Source: Flavobacteriales bacterium
GTDB taxonomy: Bacteria > Bacteroidota > Bacteroidia > Flavobacteriales_C > GCA-002722245
DNA length: 64,000 nt
Reading direction: 5' to 3'
Assembly: GCA_023251095.1 (NCBI GenBank)
Contig: JAHEZL010000007.1
Location: 79,136-143,135, forward strand
The notes beneath the pieces were generated by a model. The model saw only the letters and a program-made list of their open reading frames with translations. It had not been told where the DNA came from and made no database searches. The position numbers were made by a program, and so were the translations under genes. Numbering within the stretch: position 1 is the first letter of the stretch; every line of letters starts with the position of its first letter. Of this stretch, positions 46,479 to 56,017 are shown one piece after another.

Positions 46479-47385
46479 TGATCTCTCTTACTTTTTGTAT
46501 AAAAATATCGTTCATGCTTGGCAATACTTCAATCACACTTTTGATTTTTACCGCAGGTAATAAGGCTGCCAGTAAATCATTAATGGATTGATTGCTGTCA
46601 CATTTTATAGTTGCTTTGAAAGATGTTTTTTCTCCTTCATGCTTCACTAAAGTATATCCTGCCCACAGTGCTGTGGTGAAAGAAATCATATTGCCTTCAA
46701 AAGCAATTTCGTACAAATCGGCTCTGTACTTGTTTTTGATGGTTTCAACTTTTCCTTCCAGTATTTTTTTTGAGCGGTGAATGAGTGCAATTTTATCGCA
46801 CATTTCTTCTACCGATTTCATGTTGTGGGTAGAAAAAATAATGGTTGCGCCTTCTTTGCGCAATTGTAAAATTTCGTTTTTAATGAGTTCGGCATTGATA
46901 GGATCAAAGCCGCTGAAGGGTTCATCCAGTATCAATAATTTCGGTTCATGAATTACTGTAACAATGAACTGGATTTTTTGCTGCATTCCTTTGGAAAGGT
47001 CTTCCACCTTACGATTCCACCACGAAGTGATTTCAAATTTATCGAACCAGCGCAGCAATCTTTTTTTTGCTTCAGCTTTGTCGAGTCCTTTCAATTGTGC
47101 CAGATACATGGCCTGTTCACCCACTTTCATTTTGCGGTACAAACCACGTTCTTCCGGCAGGTAACCTATGATGTCGCAATGTTTGCGTTCCAGCGGCTGA
47201 CCGTGTAAAGTAATGGTTCCGCTATCGGGAGCCGTAATCTGATTGATGATTCTCAGTAAAGATGTTTTTCCTGCACCGTTGGGGCCCAGTAATCCGTAAA
47301 TGCATTTTTCGGGAATGAAAATACTAACGTTGCTTAAAGCCTGATAATCACCGTAAAATTTATCAATATTATCAACCTTAAGCAT
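46465..47385 (-). CDS. ABC transporter ATP-binding protein (NatA-like)
   Basis: GLLGPNGAGKTSLLRII; LSKGMQQKIQFIVTVIHEPKLLILDEPFSGFDP. Confidence 0.92.
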   Translation of the reverse strand: MLKVDNIDKFYGDYQALSNVSIFIPEKCIYGLLGPNGAGKTSLLRIINQITAPDSGTITLHGQPLERKHCDIIGYLPEERGLYRKMKVGEQAMYLAQLKGLDKAEAKKRLLRWFDKFEITSWWNRKVEDLSKGMQQKIQFIVTVIHEPKLLILDEPFSGFDPINAELIKNEILQLRKEGATIIFSTHNMKSVEEMCDKIALIHRSKKILEGKVETIKNKYRADLYEIAFEGNMISFTTALWAGYTLVKHEGEKTSFKATIKCDSNQSINDLLAALLPAVKIKSVIEVLPSMNDIFIQKVREINEQN

Positions 47386-47399
47386 GTAGTCGGATCGGT

Positions 47400-48293
47400 C
47401 TATTTAATTAAAGTGAGATAACCGGTAAGTGTTTTGTTTTCTACTTCCTTACTCAATGTTTTAATTCCATAATTCAATACCCAGTAGTAAGTCCCTGATG
47501 CGCATTCTTCACCTGTTCCATTTAATTTCCCATTCCATTCGGGTTGTTTCGTAGAGGTGCTTTCTTTTTGTTCATATACTTTTATGCCCCAACGATCTAC
47601 TATTATGAAGGAATAGGAATCAATCTCTTCATAAACTTTTGGATAGAAAGAATCATTTTTTCCATCAGCATTTGGCGTAAATACATTTGGCATGGATAAA
47701 CCTACTTCTACCAATGAAATGTCGTCTATAGCCAGGTCATTTCCATTTTGAAAGGTATTTTGATTTACGATGCAAATATCGGCTGAAGTTGCATTGCCTG
47801 AATTCCAGATTTCATAAAATTGACTCCAGTCGCAAGCGTCATTCGTAACATTAAAAGGTTGTCCCAATAAAACACCATTAATTTTAAACTGCAGGATAGG
47901 CAATGATGCTACTCCAAATTCTTTGATAAGGATAACGGATTCGGCCCAGGTTGAAAATTTGTATGAAGTATTTGGTTTTATATTAGATACGGTTTGACAC
48001 CAAATGGTTTGGTTGGCTATGGCAGCAGCATCCATTACCAGCATATTTTTTCCACTGCCTGTAGTATGCGTATGGTCAGTACAACTTTGCCATGGATGTA
48101 TGTTTGGTTGATACCATCTTGCGGTATCTGCGATTTGATATTTACCGGGACCGGGAGTGCCCTTTACAGGGCCAAGTACATAAGTAGTGGTAAATCCGGT
48201 GTTGCCCAATTCAAAATCACCGTTGAAAACAAGGTTTTGAGCAAATAGGGTAGCGCTTAAAAGCGACAAGAATAATAAAGAAAAGAATTTCAT
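47400..48293 (-). CDS. Secreted protein with T9SS type B (gliding motility-associated) C-terminal domain
   Basis: SMPNVFTPNADGKNDSFYPKV...FIIVDRWGIKVYE...PEWNGKLNGTGEECASGTYYWVL. Confidence 0.88.
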   Translation of the reverse strand: MKFFSLLFLSLLSATLFAQNLVFNGDFELGNTGFTTTYVLGPVKGTPGPGKYQIADTARWYQPNIHPWQSCTDHTHTTGSGKNMLVMDAAAIANQTIWCQTVSNIKPNTSYKFSTWAESVILIKEFGVASLPILQFKINGVLLGQPFNVTNDACDWSQFYEIWNSGNATSADICIVNQNTFQNGNDLAIDDISLVEVGLSMPNVFTPNADGKNDSFYPKVYEEIDSYSFIIVDRWGIKVYEQKESTSTKQPEWNGKLNGTGEECASGTYYWVLNYGIKTLSKEVENKTLTGYLTLIK

Positions 48294-48318
48294 GTTTTTT
48301 AATTTAAATGATGTCTTT

Positions 48319-48343
48319 ATTAATTCACCCCAAATGAATTAAT
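48319..48343. promoter_or_regulatory. 9-bp inverted repeat upstream of the type-B CTD gene
   Basis: ATTAATTCA-ccccaaa-TGAATTAAT. Confidence 0.35.
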
Positions 48344-48405
48344 GATTTATTACTGGTTAACTGACTAAAGATAGAAATTCGGTTTTAATTAGAAAATCTA
48401 ATTTT

Positions 48406-49539
48406 TTACTCAAACATCTCCTTCATTCGTGCAAAAAATCCTTTGTCTTTTTTTCCCGGACTCGGGATAAAGTTTTCGGATTCTCGTAACTTTTCCATTA
48501 ATTTTTTCTCTTCGGAACTTAGTTTTTGAGGTGTCCAAACATTGATGTTTACCAGTAAATCGCCGGTTTCGTGGTAACTTACATTTGGTAAACCTTTGTG
48601 TTTGAGTCGCAATATTTTTCCGGCATGAGTGCCCGGTTCTATTTTGATTTTTACTTTTCCGCCCAGTGCGGGAACTATGGCTTCTGCACCCAATGCGGCA
48701 TCTGCAAAATTTACAAATAAATCGTAATGTAAATCATTGCCGTCGCGCGAAAGTACTTCGTGTTCTTTTTCTTCAATTACTATTAATAAATCACCATTCA
48801 CTCCGCCACGTGCACCGGCATTTCCCATGCCGCTTACTTGCAATTGCATTCCTTCCTGAACTCCTGCGGGGATATTAATTGGTATCACAGATTCGCCGCG
48901 TACCACTCCTTCGCCACTGCATTTTTTACATTTATTTTTTATGATTTTTCCTTCGCCGCTGCAAGTCGGACAAAGAGCTGTGGATTGCATCTGGCCCAAA
49001 ATGGTATTTTGAACTCTTGTAACGTGTCCGCTTCCTCTGCAAGTGTTGCAGGTGTCGTGTGCGCTGCCGGCTTCGGCGCCTGTTCCTGTACAGGTTTCGC
49101 AGGCTATGAGCTTGTTTACCTTTATTTTCTTTTCTACTCCTGTTGCAATTTCCTCTAGTGTGAGTGTTACTTTAATACGAATGTTAGCGCCTCTGTTGAC
49201 GCGTCTTCCGCCACGGTTTCCGCCTCCAAATCCACCGAAAATATCTCCGAATTGAGAGAAGATGTCATCCATGTTCATGCCGCCGAATCCACCTGCACCA
49301 CCACCCGCGGCACCACCCATGCCTGCATGTCCGAATTGATCGTAACGTTGTTTTTTCTCTTTGTTGCTCAACACATCGTAGGCAGCAGCAGCTTCTTTGA
49401 ATTTGTCTTCTGCTTCTTTATTTCCCGGATTTTTATCGGGATGAAACTGCAGAGCCATTTTGCGGTAAGCTTTTTTGATTTCGTCTTCTGAAGCTCCTTT
49501 ACTTACGCCTAATACTTCGTAAAAATCTCTCTTTGCCAT
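48406..49539 (-). CDS. dnaJ: Chaperone DnaJ
   Basis: [37 protein letters not shown]; four CxxCxG zinc motifs. Confidence 0.96.
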   Translation of the reverse strand: MAKRDFYEVLGVSKGASEDEIKKAYRKMALQFHPDKNPGNKEAEDKFKEAAAAYDVLSNKEKKQRYDQFGHAGMGGAAGGGAGGFGGMNMDDIFSQFGDIFGGFGGGNRGGRRVNRGANIRIKVTLTLEEIATGVEKKIKVNKLIACETCTGTGAEAGSAHDTCNTCRGSGHVTRVQNTILGQMQSTALCPTCSGEGKIIKNKCKKCSGEGVVRGESVIPINIPAGVQEGMQLQVSGMGNAGARGGVNGDLLIVIEEKEHEVLSRDGNDLHYDLFVNFADAALGAEAIVPALGGKVKIKIEPGTHAGKILRLKHKGLPNVSYHETGDLLVNINVWTPQKLSSEEKKLMEKLRESENFIPSPGKKDKGFFARMKEMFE

Positions 49540-49545
49540 AACTCC

Positions 49546-50070
49546 TTATTTACCTACAACTACTTTTGCGTAACGGATAATTTTTCCGTCGAGAGTATAT
49601 CCTTTTTCAACTACATCAACTATTTTTCCTTTCAGTTTATCGCTAGGAGCGGGGATTTCGGTGATAGCTTCGTGTAAATCGCCATTGAATTCCTTGCCTT
49701 TCGCATCCATTTCTTCCAAACCTTTTTGTTTTAAAGTATGGATGAGTTTATGGCGGATGAGTTCAACGCCTTCTTTTAAACTTTTAATGTCCTGTGCTTC
49801 TTTTACCGATTTTGCAGCTCTGTCAAAATCGTCCAATACTGGCAGAAATAACTTAAATACGTCAGAAGTGGCACTATTATACAGTTCACTTTTTTCCTTA
49901 ATTGTTCTTTTTCTGAAGTTATCGAACTCTGAATACAGTCTTAAGTATTTATCGTTGAGTTCTTTTATTTTATCCTCTGGCGTCTCAGGAGCTTTATCTG
50001 TTGTAGCTTCTGTGTTTTCGGGAGTGTTTTCGTTATTGATTTCCTGAGTTTCTTTTTCTTCGGTATTCAT
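49546..50070 (-). CDS. grpE: Nucleotide exchange factor GrpE
   Basis: YLRLYSEFDNFRKRTIKEK; LKQKGLEEMDAKGKEFNGDLHEAI; upstream of dnaJ. Confidence 0.94.
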   Translation of the reverse strand: MNTEEKETQEINNENTPENTEATTDKAPETPEDKIKELNDKYLRLYSEFDNFRKRTIKEKSELYNSATSDVFKLFLPVLDDFDRAAKSVKEAQDIKSLKEGVELIRHKLIHTLKQKGLEEMDAKGKEFNGDLHEAITEIPAPSDKLKGKIVDVVEKGYTLDGKIIRYAKVVVGK

Positions 50071-50146
50071 TGCATATTGATTTAGTCACACGCGCTTTTG
50101 CAGATATAGTGCCATTGGGGAAAAATAGACAAATTGACAGTGGGTT

Positions 50147-50674
50147 TTACTTTGCAAGTATTTTATCCAGAGCTTCTTTCAGCGCAGGTCCTCGCAGGTT
50201 AGTTGCGATGATGTTTCCTTGAGGGTCAATTAAAAAATTGGCCGGAATTGAATTTACGCCATAGGCACGGGCTGCAGGGGAATTCCATCCCATAGGATCC
50301 ATCACGTGATTGGTCCAGTTGAGTCCGTCCTTGGCAATTGCAGCCTTCCATTGATCGGCATTCTGATCGATGGAAACCTGATAAATTTCAAAGCCTTTGA
50401 TTGTTTTTTTTGCATCCTCACCTACAGTGAATTTTTGATTTTTATAAGTGTTGTAGGTGTTTACCAGATTGGGACTTTCTCTTCGGCACGGTCCGCACCA
50501 CGAAGCCCAGAAATCCAACAAAACATATTTTCCGCGCAAAGAGGAAAGTTTGATGGGTTTTCCCGCCTGATTTTTCAATTCAATATCGGGAGCAACTCTT
50601 CCTGCGGTAGTTGGTTTTTCTGTAAAAGAAAAAAGCAAGGCAGAAAATAACAGAAGTATAAGTGTGTATTTCAT
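50147..50674 (-). CDS. TlpA/ResA-family thioredoxin-like protein
   Basis: YVLLDFWASWCGPCRRESPNLV; signal peptide. Confidence 0.9.
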   Translation of the reverse strand: MKYTLILLLFSALLFSFTEKPTTAGRVAPDIELKNQAGKPIKLSSLRGKYVLLDFWASWCGPCRRESPNLVNTYNTYKNQKFTVGEDAKKTIKGFEIYQVSIDQNADQWKAAIAKDGLNWTNHVMDPMGWNSPAARAYGVNSIPANFLIDPQGNIIATNLRGPALKEALDKILAK

Positions 50675-51981
50675 TATCCTACTCTTTCAATTTTAGCGCC
50701 AATTGCATTCAAACGGGTATCAATGTTTTGATAGCCGCGGTCAATCTGGTCGATGTTGTGAATGGTACTTTTTCCTTCTGCCGACATGGCAGCGATCAAC
50801 AATGAAACTCCTGCACGGATGTCGGGAGAAGTCATTTCAATTCCGCGTAAACGTGTTTGTCGATTTAAGCCGATTACCGTTGCGCGGTGCGGATCACATA
50901 AAATAATTTGTGCGCCCATGTCGATTAATTTATCTGTAAAGAACAATCTGCTTTCAAACATTTTCTGATGAATTAAAACAGTTCCTTTTGCTTGTGTGGC
51001 CACTACTAAAATGATGCTTAATAAATCGGGAGTAAAGCCCGGCCATGGCGCATCAGATATAGTTAATATGGATCCGTCGATAAAAGTATCAACGGTGTAA
51101 TTTTCCTGTGAAGGGATGATTAAATCATCGCCCTGTAATTCCATTTGAATCCCCAGTCGCTGAAAAGTTCTCGGGATAATTCCTAAATCGGGATAAGACA
51201 CATTTTTGATGCGGATTTCAGATTTGGTCATTGCTGCCAAACCAATGAAACTGCCTATTTCAATCATGTCGGGAAGCATGGTATGTTCAGTTCCGCCCAA
51301 TGATTCAACACCATCAATGATTAACATATTGGAACCTATTCCTGATATTTTTGCGCCCATGCGGTTGAGCATTTTGCATAACTGTTGCAAATATGGTTCG
51401 CATGCTGCGTAATATATTGTTGTTTTTCCTTTGGCTAAAACAGCCGCCATTACTATGTTGGCGGTTCCTGTTACCGATGCTTCATCCAATAAGATGTAAG
51501 CGCCTTTAAGGTTTTTACCTTCTACTTTATAAAATTTGCTTGCTGCCTGGTATTCGAATTTCGCGCCTAATCTCTGGAAACCGTCGAAGTGAGTGTCTAC
51601 TCTTCTTCTTCCGATTTTATCTCCGCCGGGAGCAGGAATATATCCTTTTCCAAAACGGCCTAACATCGGACCAACAATCATGATAGATCCGCGCAAAGCT
51701 GCACCTTTTGTCATGAATTCAGGAGATTTCAGGTAATCCAGATTCACTTCATCGGCCTGAAAATCATAAGTGCTTGCGTTGATTTTCTCAACTTTTACTC
51801 CTAAGCTTTTCAGCAGGTCGATGAGTTTATTTACATCAACAATATCAGGAACATTATTGAATCGTACTTTTTCGGAAGTGAGCAATACTGCGTTGAGTAC
51901 TTGTAATGCTTCGTTTTTGGCGCCTTGCGGAGTGATTTCACCTTTTAATTTTGTGCCGCCTTGGATAATGAATTTTCCCAT
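50674..51981 (-). CDS. murA: UDP-N-acetylglucosamine 1-carboxyvinyltransferase
   Basis: MGKFIIQGGTKLKGEITPQGAKNEALQVLNAVLLT; PDIRAGVSLLIAAMSAEGKSTIHNIDQIDRGY. Confidence 0.94.
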   Translation of the reverse strand: MGKFIIQGGTKLKGEITPQGAKNEALQVLNAVLLTSEKVRFNNVPDIVDVNKLIDLLKSLGVKVEKINASTYDFQADEVNLDYLKSPEFMTKGAALRGSIMIVGPMLGRFGKGYIPAPGGDKIGRRRVDTHFDGFQRLGAKFEYQAASKFYKVEGKNLKGAYILLDEASVTGTANIVMAAVLAKGKTTIYYAACEPYLQQLCKMLNRMGAKISGIGSNMLIIDGVESLGGTEHTMLPDMIEIGSFIGLAAMTKSEIRIKNVSYPDLGIIPRTFQRLGIQMELQGDDLIIPSQENYTVDTFIDGSILTISDAPWPGFTPDLLSIILVVATQAKGTVLIHQKMFESRLFFTDKLIDMGAQIILCDPHRATVIGLNRQTRLRGIEMTSPDIRAGVSLLIAAMSAEGKSTIHNIDQIDRGYQNIDTRLNAIGAKIERVG

Positions 51982-51990
51982 TATGACCTT

Positions 51991-52650
51991 TTATTTAAAT
52001 CTCTTTTTAAAGTTGTTGTTGCTTTTTCCGAAATGGCCACCACCACCGCCTTTTTTGAAATTATTTTTCTTGTGGTTGTTGCTTTTTTGATTTTGAGGAG
52101 CAACAGGTTCGCTGATGACTTCCAGGCGGGTATTGATATCCAGAGACAATTTTCCTCCGGAGAAATGTCCTAATTGCTCGATGATGATTTTATCGCTTAC
52201 TGATTCTTTGTTCCAGTTCATGTAAGCCTTTTTCATCATGTTGGCGATGGTGTAGGTGAGGGCGTGTTTTTCTTTTGGATCTTCCATCACACTTGCTTTT
52301 TTGATCAGGTCTTCAATCACATAACCGTAATGTTTGTTTTTGATGACTTTGTTTGGATAGGCCAGTCTTTTTGGTTTTTCAAACAAAACAGCTTTATCGG
52401 GATATGGATAAGGAGAATCAACTTCGAGTTTAAAATCCGACATGATGATGAGCTGATCCCAGAGTTTGTGATTGAAATCGGTTACATCTCTTAAATGCGG
52501 ACTCAATTGCCCCATTACTTTTATGATAGATCGTGTTACTGTATTGCGGAGATCCCTGTCGTTAACAGTCATTGCGAAGTTGATCATCTTCTGTACATTT
52601 CTGCCATACTCGGGTATAGTCAGATTTCCTCTTTGTGTATTGTATTCCAT
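51991..52650 (-). CDS. DUF4290 domain protein with basic/Gly-rich tail
   Basis: MEYNTQRGNLTIPEYGRNVQKMINFAMTVNDRDLRN; tail NNHKKNNFKKGGGGGHFGKSNNNFKKRFK. Confidence 0.8.
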   Translation of the reverse strand: MEYNTQRGNLTIPEYGRNVQKMINFAMTVNDRDLRNTVTRSIIKVMGQLSPHLRDVTDFNHKLWDQLIIMSDFKLEVDSPYPYPDKAVLFEKPKRLAYPNKVIKNKHYGYVIEDLIKKASVMEDPKEKHALTYTIANMMKKAYMNWNKESVSDKIIIEQLGHFSGGKLSLDINTRLEVISEPVAPQNQKSNNHKKNNFKKGGGGGHFGKSNNNFKKRFK

Positions 52651-52669
52651 GAATTTTTAATTGAATGGG

Positions 52670-54979
52670 CTAATTTATTACTTTTAGTTGAGCAAACTTC
52701 AGCAGAAGTTGTTTTTTTCCATGTTTTTCAAAATCAATTGTTGCTTTGCGGTTGGAATCGTTGCCTTCTATTGATACTACTTTGCCTTTTCCGAAGCGTA
52801 AATGTTCTACTTCAACGCCTTCCTGAACGTCGGCTGTGTTAGCATTAGCAGTGCTTTTCACCTTTACTGCCGAATCCAGTTTCACAAAAGAACTTTTCAC
52901 CACCGGACGCGGTTGAACAAATTCATGATTTGTTGATATGTTTCTTTGAACAGGTCGGCTTCCGATTTTTTCAATTACTTCTTCGCTGAGTTCATCAATG
53001 AATCTGCTGGCTTCTGAATAAATTAAATTTCCGTATCTGAAACGGTTTTGAGAATAGGAGAGATGAACGGTTTTTTTTGCGCGGGTTAAGGCTACATAAA
53101 AGAGTCGTCTTTCTTCTTCCAGTTCGGTTCGTGAATGAACGGAAAGCTGTGATGGAAAAAGATTTTCTTCCATGCCCACGATGTAAACATGGTTGAATTC
53201 CAGTCCTTTTGCAGCGTGTATTGTCATTAAGGTTACTTTGTCCTTGTCTTCATCTTTTTCATTGTCGGCATCGGTTAAAAGGGCAATATCCGACATGAAT
53301 TTATCTAAAGTATGGGTAGGTTCCTCGAGGCGTTCATCTTCCTGCAAAGCGCTAAATTGCTTGAGCCCGTTGAGTAATTCCTGAATATTTTCATAACGAC
53401 TGATGCCTTCGGGTGTTTTGTCGGAAAAATATTCCTTTGAAATTCCTGAAGCAGAAGCGATTTGTTGTCCGAGATCATAAGCAGTGAATTTGCGAATCAC
53501 TTTATGAAATCCATTGATCATATCAACAAAGCCTGATAATTTGGTTTGTGTAGCACCGCCCATTCCCGGAAATTTATCGGGTGAACTGATGATGTCCCAC
53601 ATGCTCACTCCGTTGTTATTGGCGGTAATGATGACTTTATCGATAGTTGTTTTTCCAATTCCTCTTCCCGGAAAATTAATGACCCTTTTTAAAGCTTCTT
53701 CATCGTGGGGATTGAGTACTAATCTGAAATAGGCGATTATTTCCTTGATTTCTTTTCTTTGATAAAAGGACAAACCGCCATAAATCTTGTAAGAAAGGTT
53801 TTGTTTGCGCAAGGCTTCTTCTATTGATCTTGATTGGGCGTTTGTTCTATATAATATGGCAAACTCAATGTTGTGGGCTTGAGAATTCATTTTTTCAAGA
53901 GAGATACTTCTCGCCACAAAACTTCCTTCCTCAATATCGGTAGCGGTTTTCACTACTTTTATTTTTTCACCTTCTGTATTGTCGGTCCAAACTGTTTTGT
54001 GAATTTGGTCCTTGTTGTTCGCAATGATACTGTTTGCGGCATTTACAATGTTTTTTGAGCTTCGGTAATTTTGCTCAAGTTTATACATTTGTGCTTCCGG
54101 ATAATCTTTCTGAAAAGACAATATATTGCCAATGTCAGCACCCCGGAAGGAATAAATACTTTGCGCATCGTCGCCTACCACACATATATTACGGTTTGCT
54201 GCCGCCAGTCTTTTTATAATCACATATTGCGAGAAGTTGGTATCCTGGTACTCATCTACCAATATGTATTTAAATAGGTGCTGATATTTAAGTAAAACAT
54301 CAGGTTGGTCTTTTAAAAGAACATTGGTTTTAAAAAGTAAATCATCAAAATCCATGGCTGATGATTTCAGCATTCTGTTTTGATATAGCGTGTATATTTC
54401 CGACATCCTTGGTTTGGCTGTCATTTTATCTTCATGTCGGATTTGCTCATCATTGGCATATTTCTCCGCAGAAATCAAATTGTTTTTTGCCGATGAGATT
54501 CTATGGAGAATAACCCCGCTCTTATATATCTTGTCATCCAGCTCCAGTTCTTTTACAATAGCCTTGATCAGATTTTTTGAATCTACCGTATCATATATGG
54601 TGAAGTTGGCCGGAAAATTTATTTTCTGATGTTCTATCCTTAATATTTTCGCAAATACCGAGTGAAAAGTTCCCATCCAGGTATTTCTGGCATCGGGTCC
54701 GAGGATTTTTTCAATCCTCTCCCGCATTTCTTTTGCCGCTTTGTTGGTAAAAGTGAGAGCGAGAATGTTATATGGACTCACTCCATTATTTATAAGATGC
54801 GCTATTCTGTAAGTGAGTACGCGTGTTTTGCCTGAGCCGGCACCTGCCAGCACCATCGACGGGCCTTCAGTTCCCAGAACAGCTTCTTCCTGACTGGGGT
54901 TTAATTGTTTGAGATAATCCTGCAATGTATATAGTTGAAATGTAAAAGTAGTAATTGCAGTTATATTGCGAAATTCCAA
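52670..54979 (-). CDS. UvrD/PcrA-family ATP-dependent DNA helicase
   Basis: LNPSQEEAVLGTEGPSMVLAGAGSGKTRVLTYRIAHLI; VDEYQDTNFSQ; LMTIHAAKGLEFNHVYIVGMEENLFP. Confidence 0.95.
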   Translation of the reverse strand: MEFRNITAITTFTFQLYTLQDYLKQLNPSQEEAVLGTEGPSMVLAGAGSGKTRVLTYRIAHLINNGVSPYNILALTFTNKAAKEMRERIEKILGPDARNTWMGTFHSVFAKILRIEHQKINFPANFTIYDTVDSKNLIKAIVKELELDDKIYKSGVILHRISSAKNNLISAEKYANDEQIRHEDKMTAKPRMSEIYTLYQNRMLKSSAMDFDDLLFKTNVLLKDQPDVLLKYQHLFKYILVDEYQDTNFSQYVIIKRLAAANRNICVVGDDAQSIYSFRGADIGNILSFQKDYPEAQMYKLEQNYRSSKNIVNAANSIIANNKDQIHKTVWTDNTEGEKIKVVKTATDIEEGSFVARSISLEKMNSQAHNIEFAILYRTNAQSRSIEEALRKQNLSYKIYGGLSFYQRKEIKEIIAYFRLVLNPHDEEALKRVINFPGRGIGKTTIDKVIITANNNGVSMWDIISSPDKFPGMGGATQTKLSGFVDMINGFHKVIRKFTAYDLGQQIASASGISKEYFSDKTPEGISRYENIQELLNGLKQFSALQEDERLEEPTHTLDKFMSDIALLTDADNEKDEDKDKVTLMTIHAAKGLEFNHVYIVGMEENLFPSQLSVHSRTELEEERRLFYVALTRAKKTVHLSYSQNRFRYGNLIYSEASRFIDELSEEVIEKIGSRPVQRNISTNHEFVQPRPVVKSSFVKLDSAVKVKSTANANTADVQEGVEVEHLRFGKGKVVSIEGNDSNRKATIDFEKHGKKQLLLKFAQLKVIN

Positions 54980-55071
54980 ATTATTTCAGAACGCATTCTC
55001 CTGCAAATCAAAGCAAAAGAATAAAAATGCACCAAAAGTGAAAAAAAACTAAAAATAATTTCACTCACCCA

Positions 55072-55101
55072 TTGATATTTCGAATTAATCTAGTAGCTTT
55101 G
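55072..55101 (+). promoter_or_regulatory. Bacteroidetes-type promoter for the ribosomal cluster
   Basis: TTG (55072-55074), 19-nt spacer, TAGCTTTG (55094-55101) matching the -33 TTG / -7 TAnnTTTG pattern. Confidence 0.65.
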
Positions 55102-55156
55102 CCCTCCCAAATTTTATTGGGAAGATATTTTTTGATAGTAAAAGAAATAAAGTAAT

Positions 55157-55531
55157 ATGCCAACAATTCAGCAGTTAATACGCACTGGAAGAACCAGTCA
55201 AGCCAAGAGAAATAAGTCAGCAGCACTTATCTCTTGCCCTCAAAGAAGAGGCGTTTGCGTTAGGGTTTACACCACAACACCAAAAAAACCAAACTCAGCG
55301 ATGAGAAAGGTGGCAAGGGTTAGATTAACCAACGGAAATGAGGTGAATGCCTACATTCCTGGCGAAGGCCACAATTTGCAAGAGCACTCGATTGTTCTTG
55401 TAAGAGGAGGAAGAGTAAAGGATTTACCGGGTGTTAAATACCACATTGTAAGAGGGGCTCTGGATACTGCGGGTGTAGATGGAAGAAATCAAAGAAGATC
55501 AAAATACGGAACTAAAAAACCTAAGAAATAA
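55157..55531 (+). CDS. rpsL: 30S ribosomal protein S12
   Basis: [12 protein letters not shown]...[31 protein letters not shown]. Confidence 0.98.
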   Translation: MPTIQQLIRTGRTSQAKRNKSAALISCPQRRGVCVRVYTTTPKKPNSAMRKVARVRLTNGNEVNAYIPGEGHNLQEHSIVLVRGGRVKDLPGVKYHIVRGALDTAGVDGRNQRRSKYGTKKPKK

Positions 55532-55537
55532 TAGGCA

Positions 55538-56005
55538 ATGAGAAAGGCTAAAGCGAAAAAAAGACTCATATTACCAGATCCTAAATTTAGTGATTCATTG
55601 GTAAGCAAGTTTGTAAACAACCTGATGTACGATGGTAAAAAATCTACAGCTTTGGATGTTTTTTACGGAGCTATGGATATAGTTGGTAAAAAAACCGAAA
55701 CTGACGGATTGGAAACTTTCAAAAAAGCATTAGATAATGTTACTCCTAATGTTGAAGTTAAATCTAGAAGAGTAGGTGGAGCAACTTTCCAAATCCCTCA
55801 ACCGGTTAGAGATTCAAGAAAAGCTTCGTTGGCTATGAAATGGTTGATTGGTTATTCAAGAAAAAGAAATGAGAAATCTATGGCTGAGAAATTAGCAGGA
55901 GAAATTCTTGCTGCTTCAAAAGAAGAGGGTGCTGCTTTCAAAAAGAAAGAAGATGTACACAGAATGGCTGAGGCGAACAAAGCTTTCTCTCACTTTAGAT
56001 TTTAA
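55538..56005 (+). CDS. rpsG: 30S ribosomal protein S7
   Basis: [33 protein letters not shown]. Confidence 0.97.
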   Translation: MRKAKAKKRLILPDPKFSDSLVSKFVNNLMYDGKKSTALDVFYGAMDIVGKKTETDGLETFKKALDNVTPNVEVKSRRVGGATFQIPQPVRDSRKASLAMKWLIGYSRKRNEKSMAEKLAGEILAASKEEGAAFKKKEDVHRMAEANKAFSHFRF

Positions 56006-56017
56006 TAGTTAAGATAA

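Noticed and set aside
49661-50047. 128-aa plus-strand ORF across grpE
   Set aside because: Antisense shadow ORF of grpE.
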